From the NCBI GenBank assembly GCA_037157565.1, contig JAZHRO010000026.1:36082501-36146500 (forward strand): a stretch of 64,000 nt of DNA. The letters are read 5' to 3'. A program made the translations under genes and the position numbers. Shown piece after piece: positions 56,426 through 64,000 of this stretch. This DNA is from Thalassia testudinum. Taxonomy: Eukaryota; Streptophyta; Magnoliopsida; Alismatales; Hydrocharitaceae. Under the pieces are notes generated by a model. That model was not told the origin of the DNA. It ran no database searches and saw nothing but the letters and a program-made list of their open reading frames with translations. Within the stretch, counting starts at the first letter, position 1, and the number at the start of each line of letters is the position of its first letter.

Positions 56426-57594
56426 ATGGTGAAGGTCACATGGAACGTGAGGGGCCTCTGCGACCCCACCCGCAGGGGGACATTGAGGTCATACCTATCC
56501 AGATGGAACCCGGATGTGGCTTTTCTTCAGGAGACGAAGTTGCAGGAGTGCGACCAGAGAAGGTGGGGAGAGATCGGGGGAAACACGATGCGGGGTTTCC
56601 TGGCTCTTAATGTAGTAGGGAGGTCTGGTGGGGTGATTGTTGGCTGGAAAGAGGATCTGTTCTCGATGGTGGGCTCGGAGGTGCGGATGGGTATGGTCAC
56701 TGTGCAGCTAAGGAGGAGGAGCGATGGGTTCGTGCTGACGTTCTCCTCGGTTTGTGGGCCTACTGATGAGGTGGGGAGGAGCTCATTGTGGGAAAGTCTT
56801 CGCCAAGTGGCGAGAAGCTTTTAGGAGAGTCCGTGGCTCATTGGTGGGGACCTCAACGTCACATTGCAGGCAGAAGACAGGTCGGGGGGGCAGAGACTGG
56901 GGGCTCGGAAGAGCTCGCTGGCCTCGTTGCAGAGTATGGGTGGCAGGATATACCCTCTACCTCTTGTGCTTTCACATGGAGAGACTCAGGGGGCCAGATG
57001 TCGAGGCTAGATTGCTTTTTGTGCTCGGTGGAGCTGGCTAAGATATTTTCGATGGCCAGGGCTTGTGCTATGGAGAGGCCTTTCTTGGATCACACCTCGC
57101 TGATGTGGGAGTCTGGCGAAGGAACCAAGTGTGGCACATACTTCAAATTTGAGAGGGCATGGTTGTTGGAAGAGGGTTTCAGGAGCTTGGTGGAGAACAA
57201 GTGGAAGGACATGCATCCGGACGGGTCGGCAGGTGCGAAGCTAGAGGCGAAGCTCCTGGAACTGAAGCGGTTTCTGAAAGGGTATAGGAAAAAGCTGAAA
57301 GAGGAACGGACCAGGTTGCGGGATGAGGCACTCGCGGAGATTCAAAGATTAGATGGAGTGGAGGACCTGGGACGGATGACAGACTCGGAGAGAGGACAGG
57401 GCGAACTGCATGAAAGTCATCCTAGAGGAGAACAGGAAAACCAAAGTGGAATGGAGAACCAGATCTAGGTAGAAGTGGGTCAAAGAAAGAGACTCGAATA
57501 CCAGATATTTCCATTTAACAGCTTTAGCCAGGCATCGGAGGAACTGGATTGAGAAGCTGCAGGTGGTCGGGACGGAGTTCTCGAGCAGGGAGTC
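56426..57594 (+). pseudogene. LINE ORF2 endonuclease part
   Basis: Starts MVKVTWNVRGLCDP at 56426. AP-endonuclease-like motifs: WNVRG, VAFLQETKL (catalytic Glu), LIGGDLNVTLQAEDRSGG (GGDxN) after a TAG at 56822, FTWRDSGGQMSRLDCFL, LDHTSLMW (the Asp-His pair). A frameshift lies near 56930. EGDSNTRFFH-like ERDSNTRYFH is at about 57485. It would nick target DNA. The frame is cut at 57594 by solo LTR C. Confidence 0.85.
57590..57594. repeat. Target-site duplication (left) of solo LTR C
   Basis: gagtc, repeated at 60282-60286. Confidence 0.93.
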
Positions 57595-60281
57595 TGTAAT
57601 GAGCGCGTAGCCCAGACGTCTTTTAAGACGTCTGGGAGGTGGCCCAGACGTCTGTCAAGACGTCTGGGATCACATCCAGACGTCTGACCAGACGTCCGGG
57701 ATAGTTTACAGACGTCTGACGAACAGTTATACTCGCACGGGATATTCGTCTGCGCGCCTGTGCGCGCAGACCTGCGATTCGCATCTTCTCTGCGGCTGCA
57801 GGCGACTGCGGCCGTCTCTCTCCTCCTCTCCGCGCGGCGTTAAAAGGGGGAGGGGGCGCGCCTCCCCTCCCGTCTCCACCATCTTCCTCCTCTCCTGCTG
57901 CGGGCGGAGCGAGCGGACGCGAGGGCGCAGCGGCAGCGGCGCAGCGAAGGCGCGGAGGAGCTGCGGCGTGCGAGGGCGGGACTCTGCCGTGAGGGCGAGC
58001 TCGCCAGGAGCGGCTTGGCCGGCCGGCGGAGGGCGCAGGGGGCGCAGAGCGTCGCGAAGAGGGACCTGCTGCGGGCGGAGCAGCGGACGCGCGAGGTGCG
58101 ACGCGGGCGGCGTCGCGAGCGGAGGCCGAGCGAGGTTCTGATTCTGGAAAAATCTCCAGAATCAGACGTCTGGACTGATATCCAGACGGCAAGGTCGACG
58201 TCTGTGTGATCATACAGACGTCTGAAAGGTGAGTTCCGCTTTCTCCTTCTTCTTTTGTCGACTGACCGTACTGAAGGAGGAGGGTTGGCTGTGCGCAGGT
58301 GTTCGGATTCGTCATCCTTTGCGAATCCGACGTCTGGAAGTTGTACCAGACGGCGGGAGTGACCTCCAGACGTCCGGAGAGACCATCGGACGTCTGGGAT
58401 CTAGGGGAGACGTCGCCACAGACTTCTGGACGTCCGGGGAACCCCGCCGAACAGGTAATTCTCTGATCCACCGTTTAAGACGTCTGGAAGGAGTTCCGGA
58501 CGTCTGATTTTGCACAGGATTGTCTTTCTCGACCCGTTTAGGGCCCGTTTGGGCTCCGTTTTCCGCGATTCGAGTTGCGTTCGTTTCAGAATTTATTCCT
58601 CTACCCGCCTACAGTAGCTATACACTGTTTTGAGACACTCCTTGTGTTTGATCCTTGTGATAGGACCTCGTTCGGTTGCCGTCTTGAGAGTCGCGGAGGC
58701 GCGCGGGATTCCCGACCACGCCCCCACTACTTCCGTTGTACCTGGTAGAGTGGTTTTAAGCATCAATAAAATCTGTTAAAGTATGGAACCATAACTAGAA
58801 CCTAGGGCATTGCATGAACCCTAGGAATGAGAAATGTATGGAATGATAGCTCCTAGGTGTTGCATAAATCCTAGGGCCGGAAAACTAGATTGTATGATAG
58901 ATCCTAGGATATGGCATGAATCCTAGGATGGAAAAACTAGTGGAATGTATATTACTGCAGTCTTGGAAAAATGGAAAGGAATATATAAGCTGCCTGTGAA
59001 ATTAATTAACAGCTGCCTGTTATGAACAAAGAAACATGTTTGAGATCATGGAAATTGAGAACGTGAATCTGGAAAGTGAAACATATGATGTTCTGAGATA
59101 AAGGGCTGGACCCTACGGGGAATTAGGAGTGGAACTCCTGGAAAGAAAAGGAATGGAACTGAGATGTAGTTGTACTGTCTCTTGGGTACGCAGTACCAAG
59201 GGAAGTACCTGTACCTGTTTTAGTGCAGAGTGGGGCCAGCCGCCCCAGGGACCCGGGGTTAGGCTTGGCCGCTCTGTACCGACTTGTTGGCCCTCGTGTA
59301 CGTAGTACCGAGGAGAGCTAGTAGTGTTAGGAGAGTACTAGCTACCCCACGGGCCCCGGGGTTCTGCTAGCCTCCTTCACCGACTTGTTAGGCCCACTAG
59401 GGCAAACCAGGGTAGTCAGACGAGGGTGCGCGGACTGTGGAGGGGCAAGGCCCCGGTTTGGTTACTGTGGAGGGGTTGGACCCCTGTTACTGAGAGGGCT
59501 CTGCCCTGGTTCCGTGCTGTGCTTTGGGCGCACCCGTTAACGGAAACGACTGACCGCGTGCCAGTACGGGCTAGCTACCTGTGCGTTTATCGCGCGTGCC
59601 GTAGTCACCGTTACGTCTGTCAGTGACCTTGGGGTGGTTGACTGAGGGTAGGATCACCACGGGGGACTCTCCCGGCCAGGAGAGCACCACGTGCTACTTC
59701 TACTGTTGGAAAAGACTGCAATCAAGATCGTCCCACGAGGACATTCGAGATCAAGTAAAGGATCTGAGAAGTAAATGAAATAGTGAGAAAAATTGAAAGA
59801 TGCAAATAAAGGAAGTAATAGAACATAACAGCTACTGTACACTCTACTGTTGCCTTTAGTTAGTTTGCCACTCTACTCAGCGTTTTGCTGACGTGTTACA
59901 CTCGTTACCTTTTTCAGGACCAGGTGTTGAGCAGCCAGGGTCGGCGGCTGCAGAGGACGCTGGGCCGAGTAGGGTCCAGTAGAGTTGCCACAGTTTTGTA
60001 CCTTCTTTTGTTTCTGTTCTAGTGAGTAGTTTTGTTTCCGCTGTACCTTCTTTACCTGCAGTTTTTGTTATATGATAAATGTTGTTTTACTGTTGTGGTG
60101 GTGCCTACTGTAGTAGTTTCTTTCCTTACTGCTGTACTTTTTACTGTTAGTTATATTCATGCTGAATGTGGTTTATTTTACTGTCTTTTGGTTACTTCCT
60201 CGTTGGACGACTGGGTCTTGGGATTAGTCGAGTCGGTCCGGTTCTCGTGTCTCGTAGGGACTCGGGGACCGGGTCGTTACA
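57595..60281 (+). mobile_element. Solo Tekay-family LTR C
   Basis: 2,687 bp, TGTAATGAGCGC...GGTCGTTACA. GACGTC arrays lie at the very start (57608-57715) and again at 58163-58510, separated by a TATA-like TTAAAAGG (about 57840) and a GC-rich leader. Palindrome at 58139-58164. Flanked by gagtc. It is close in sequence to the Tekay-1 LTRs, so relatively recent. The large minus-strand ORF (57623-58471) encodes only translated GACGTC repeats. Confidence 0.93.
58139..58164. repeat. Palindrome in solo LTR C
   Basis: TGATTCTGGA and TCCAGAATCA with a six-base loop; equivalent to 8350-8375. Confidence 0.8.
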
Positions 60282-60286
60282 GAGTC
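60282..60286. repeat. Target-site duplication (right) of solo LTR C
   Basis: gagtc, matching 57590-57594. Confidence 0.93.
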
Positions 60287-62480
60287 TATGGGGAGAGCGG
60301 TGGTAGGTTACTTCAGGGGCTTTATGGGGGCGGAGGAGAGGAGGGAGATGGAGATGGAGGGGGCTGGGGGCTTCAACTATAGGGGCTGAGGAAGCGGAGT
60401 GATTGATAGTACCCTTCACAGAGGACGAGGTCGGGATGCGGTCTGAGGGTTGAATGCCAAGGGGTATTCGGGGCCAGATGGTTTCCCAGTACTCTTCTTC
60501 AAAGAATTTTGGTCACTGTTGAAGGAAGAACTCCTGCAGGTCTTGGCATAATTTAGGGAAGACAACAGGGGTTTCGATAGATTGAATAGATTCTACATGT
60601 TCCTCCTGCCGAAGAGAGAGGGGGCGAAGATGGTTGAGGACTACAGACCGATAGCACTGTCAAATGCGGCATACCTGATCATAAAGAAAATTTTGGCAAA
60701 CAGACTCAGGAAGGTAATTGGCAGGGTAGAATCGGAGGTGCAGACCGCTTTCATCCTAGGGAGGTACATTCTGGATGGCTATGTGGTGGCAACGGAGATC
60801 CTAACGCATTGGAGAAGTGGAAGAAAGGTTTTTCTGTGGAAGGTAGACTTCGCGAAAGCCTATGACTCGGTGGAGTGGTCCTTCCTATGGCAGCCATGGC
60901 TAAGAGGGGCTTTCCACAGATATGGATTAGATGGATGAAACAGTACATCACCACAGTATCTTTCTCGGTTCTCATTAACGATAACCCGACAGGAGGTCGG
61001 ATTCAGCCAAGGAGAGGCGTAAGGCAGGGTTGTCCCCTGGAGCCTTTGCTCTTTGTGCTAGCTGCAAGTGCTCTGGCCAGGGCGACTGACAGAGCATGTG
61101 CAGAGGGGTTGCTACAAGGTTTCTCCTTGGAGGGAGGGGACGGTATCTCGGTCATGCAATATGCAGATGATACCCTCTTCTTTGTGGAGGGGTCGGTGAC
61201 AGAGGTGAGACGGTGCCGCATCATTCTAGAGATGTTCTGCGAAGCATCAGGTATGCGGATAAACTATTCTAAGTCTTCTTTCGTTCACTTCAACATGGAG
61301 GCTAGGGAAGCAGGGATATGCTCAGAAGTGCTGGGGACAGGAGAAGGGACCCTTCCGCTTCGATACCTGGGGTTGCCCTTGACAGATAGGAGGATATCGA
61401 CGTAGGATTGGACCCCGATGATGGAGAAGATTGAGGGTCAGCTTTCGGGATTGGCGTCCAAGATGTTATCTAAAGGAGGGCGACTGATCCTTCTCAAGGC
61501 AGTCCTCTCAACGATGCCAGTTTACTCCTCCTCGATGATCAAAATGCCTCGGAAGGTTGAGGATAGGATCACTAGCTGCTTGAGGAATTTTTTCTGGACC
61601 AACTATGGGGCGGGGGGGAAGGGGGCAAGATTGGTGGCTTGGAACGAGGTTTGTTTGCCATTCAGGGAGGGGGGGTTGGGAGTTATGGAAGTGGGGAGGA
61701 TGAATGATAGCCTTCTGACGAAATGGATTGACAGGTTGCTGGGGGCGGGAGGTCTCTCTGGTAGGAAGGATCCTACGTTCTTGCTATGGCAGGTCGGTGA
61801 GTTGGGAGCTCCTCACCTCGCCTCTGAGAGGAGCATCTCATTTCTTGAGGAGTTTGTCGCTGGTAGTGTTGAAGGTCCGATCTTTTTCCACCCCAGTGCT
61901 AGGTTCAGGCGAGGATTTAAGATTCTGGATGGACGACTGGACGGGTGCTAGGGTGCTGGCGGAGTGCTTCCCTAGGCTTGCAGCATTGGCGGCTGACAGA
62001 GGAGCCTCAGTGGCGGATGTGTGGAGTGGCGCGTGGTGCCTGTCTTTTGTGGGCAATCTGTCAGATCAGAGATATAGTGAGATGCAGGTGCTCTTGCAGG
62101 ATCTCCAGGGTTGGTAGCCCGAAGATGGAGTGGACAGATTCAGGTGGGAGGAGGGAGATTTTTTGGTGCGGGATGCGTATAGAAGACTTGACGGCCTGGC
62201 CACGATTGGGAACATCGACTTAGTCAGAGATTGCAAGCAACTCTGGGAGGCCTCCTGCCCTCTGAAGGTCAGAATTTTCGCTTGGCTCCTCAGGAGAGGA
62301 CGACTGGTGACTAGGACATGGAGAGCCCGTTGGATGTCGGGCGCAGATAGGTCGTACCCGTTTTGTAGCCAAGCAGAGGAGGATATTGACCATCTCTTCT
62401 TCGCCTGCCTATTGGCAATACGGACATGGGAGCAGATGGGGGACCGGTGGTGGGCGCTTGGTTCCCATGCGGAGTTCTGG
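60287..62480 (+). pseudogene. LINE ORF2 reverse transcriptase and C-terminal zinc region
   Basis: RT motifs in order: GPDGFPVLFFKEFW, FLLPKREGAKMVEDYRPIAL, VESEVQTAFILGRYILDG, LWKVDFAKAYDSVEW, a frameshift near 60880, RGVRQGCPLEPLLFVL, VMQYADDTLFF (catalytic YADD kept), LRYLGLPL, SKGGRLILLKAVLSTMP. The C-terminal zf-RVT-like part (62130-62480) has CPLKVRIFAWLLRRGRL and CSQAEEDIDHLFFAC. Stops at about 61403 and 61949 and a shift near 61970 break it. It copies LINE RNA at the nicked site. Confidence 0.9.
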
Positions 62481-62763
62481 TAGTCGTTCAGATGTGGTGG
62501 GGTCAACGGGGAGCGTCAGGTGATCCGATCGAGAAGAGAACGGGCCAGGCCGTTGGCGGTTCTTTGGGCGCTTTGGCTGGGGAGGAATGCAATGGTTTTT
62601 AGGGGGCAGCACCCGTATGTAGATAATTTTGTTGGGGCTACAAAGACTCTTGTGTTGAGTTGGAGTGTAGCTCAATGATGTAAATTTTAGTATTTTCTTT
62701 TAATAAATATCTAGGTGGGATCTAAAGGATCACCACTCTTTTTCCTTTCAAAAAAAAAAAAAA
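62481..62763 (+). other. LINE 3' end and poly-A tail
   Basis: Short 3' untranslated part with TTTTAATAAATATC near 62700 (an AATAAA signal) and an A-tract from about 62749 to 62763. Confidence 0.85.
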
Positions 62764-62781
62764 GAAGAGAGAGGGAGAGGA
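62764..62781. repeat. Target-site duplication (right) of the LINE
   Basis: gaagagagagggagagga, matching 54236-54253 with one difference. Confidence 0.88.
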
Positions 62782-63093
62782 GTTTGGAGAAATAAGAAGC
62801 ATTATTATTTGACTTAAGAGATTACAATGGGAAGACTTACTTTTTGTAGAGAGAACATATCCAATAAAACAAGAAACAAATCTTATCTCTAAATAAGGAA
62901 GAACAAATCACTAAACTAATTGCTAAAACTTTTCCTAAAACTACCTCAACAAAATGCCAAACTTGGGACTCAAATAATCAAAACTTGTTCCCTTGGACCT
63001 CCCTAGCCGTCGACCCTATGAGCCTTTCTGTTATTGCCATGTGGCTTATCTGGCTGCCACGTGGCAGGTCTACATGACCCCTTATTCTCAACA
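62782..63093 (-). mobile_element. 5' LTR of Copia-2, outer part
   Basis: Matches about 52575-52858 and ends CTCAACA at 63093, followed by the acttc duplication. It has an additional short segment (TGGCTTATCTGGCTGCCACG) relative to the 3' LTR. Confidence 0.9.
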
Positions 63094-64000
63094 ACTTCAA
63101 TGCAAAGACCCATTGGCATCCTACCACTTTTGCACTCCTTGGAAGGTTAGCAAGCTCCCATGTCCCACGAGAACGAAGGGTAGCCATCTTGTCCTCCATG
63201 GTTTGATGTCATTTTGGATTAAGCGTAGCTTGGTGATATGTCGTGGGAATGAGTAGCTGATAGTGTAATGATGAACATGGCAGATAACCTTCCTAGATTG
63301 GTAGTAGGCATTGCCCCAGTAACTTGGTACTGAGTACAACTGCAAGGTACCTTCCGAATGGCAACTTGGTACTGAGTACAACTGCGAGGTACCTTCCGAA
63401 TGGCAATCAGAAGGTCAAGATCCTTCACCTCTGTTCCTGCAGTGAAGTGGAGGAGACACTATCTCCAGAAGCCTGGCCAAAAGAACCTGCACCATCACCA
63501 TTAGGACAACTCATGCCAGTATCAACACATACTTGACTTGGGGAGGAGGATGGTGGCTGAGGGGCTCGGGGAGTGTGCTACCTACAAGTCACTGGCAATC
63601 TGTAAACACGAGGCATTTCCAAGTATCATACACTATCCGAACCACTATCTGAAGTAGTACTGTCTAGACCATGAGTAATAGGTATCTATTCCAAAGGAAT
63701 TGGTGGCGCTGGCACAGGTGTAGTGCCATCCTCAAAGGACAAATGGTGTCGAATAGTGGAAAAATACGAGATGGGCTCATGAAATGTGACATCCACAATT
63801 ACAGTGTTTCTTGCCCAGTTGATAATAGCACCTGTATCCCTTTTAAGTACTATTGTGTCTTAGAAATACACACTTTACAGCCCTAGGTTCTAGCTTGTCC
63901 CATCTTGGTCCCATAATGTGAACAAATGCTACACAACCAAACACTCATAGCGGTACATGAAATAACTTCTTATTCGGATGAAGAACTTACCAAGGAATAT
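63094..64000 (-). pseudogene. Copia-1b integrase end and N-terminal RT
   Basis: Minus-strand reading from 64000: integrase end KLFHVPL*VFGCVAFVHIMG and KLEPRAVKCVFL, a Pro/Ser-rich linker, then RT MEDKMATLRSRGTWELANL and VVGCQWVFALK, which continues at 52385. It has its own copy of the VFGCVAFVH motif, which shows that Copia-1b is a different copy from Copia-1a. Continues beyond the window. Confidence 0.88.
63321..63404. repeat. 42-base tandem duplication in Copia-1b
   Basis: AACTTGGTACTGAGTAC...TTCCGAATGGC at 63321-63362 is repeated head-to-tail at 63363-63404 with one A/G change. The unit is 14 codons, so the frame would be kept. Confidence 0.93.

Larger units (their letters stand above)
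54254..62763 (+). mobile_element. L1-type LINE (interrupted by solo LTR C)
   Basis: Without the LTR it is 5.8 kb: ORF1 with zinc knuckles, ORF2 with endonuclease, RT and a C-terminal zinc-binding region, and a poly-A tail (about 62749-62763) followed by the target duplication. It appears full length. Many stops and shifts; inactive. Confidence 0.9.
52386..63093 (-). mobile_element. Copia-2, a gag-only Copia element carrying nested insertions
   Basis: Minus strand: 5' LTR 54065-54253 + 62782-63093 (split by the LINE), primer site 54052-54064, gag 53932 to 52921, 3' LTR 52386-52858, acttc duplication outside. The internal part is only 1.2 kb with no protease, integrase or RT, so it is non-autonomous. 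Confidence 0.9.

Overview
The window is a block of nested, mostly decayed transposable elements from a flowering-plant nuclear genome. I see no host gene, rRNA or tRNA that I can support. The plant origin rests on the element types: Ty3/Gypsy elements of Athila type (tRNA-Asp primer site) and Tekay/Del type (C-terminal chromodomain, initiator tRNA-Met primer site), several Copia elements and a plant L1-type LINE. I cannot name the species; a large, repeat-rich genome, possibly a monocot, is a guess.

Left part (1-35069) appears to be one nest. The outermost layer is a Copia element on the minus strand (31134-35069) that has only gag. A decayed Tekay element ('Tekay-2', plus strand: gag remnant 21579-22061, pol 24843-28355, 3' LTR 28440-31133) sits in its 3' LTR. 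Tekay-2 gag is broken by a solo Tekay-family LTR (22062-24837, 5-bp target duplication agcgg). It also abuts an Athila-derived element lacking pol ('X'): LTR end 1-633, internal 634-4629, LTR 4630-4933 + 17219-19341, then a 5'-truncated tandem LTR 19342-21578. The X LTR carries another solo Tekay-family LTR (4934-6227 + 15909-17213, duplication cattc). Into that LTR, in the opposite orientation, went a structurally complete Tekay element ('Tekay-1', 6228-15903, duplication attga, both LTRs 2659 bp) whose gag has lost its capsid region.

Right part (35070-64000). A structurally complete but coding-dead Athila element ('Athila-2') occupies 35774-46771 on the plus strand. To its right lie two decayed Copia copies on the minus strand. 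Copia-1a (51316 to 46973) is interrupted by a small LTR element (48761-50573). Copia-1b is split into 51601-52385 and 63094-64000 by Copia-2 (52386-63093, duplication acttc). The 5' LTR of Copia-2 is split by an L1-type LINE (54254-62763, 18-bp target duplication, poly-A tail), and the LINE by a third solo Tekay-family LTR (57595-60281, duplication gagtc).

Beyond the stratigraphy, three signals stand out. First, arrays of the palindrome CCAGACGTCTGG occur in LTRs of both Tekay and an unrelated Copia family. Second, hairpins with a GGGA/GGA loop lie just upstream of the 3' LTR in both Gypsy lineages, with compensatory base changes in Athila. Third, the LTR leaders of Tekay and Athila-X carry other covarying hairpins. 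Almost every coding region has stop codons of the CAG-to-TAG or TGG-to-TGA/TAG kind plus frameshifts, as expected for long-silenced, methylated repeats.
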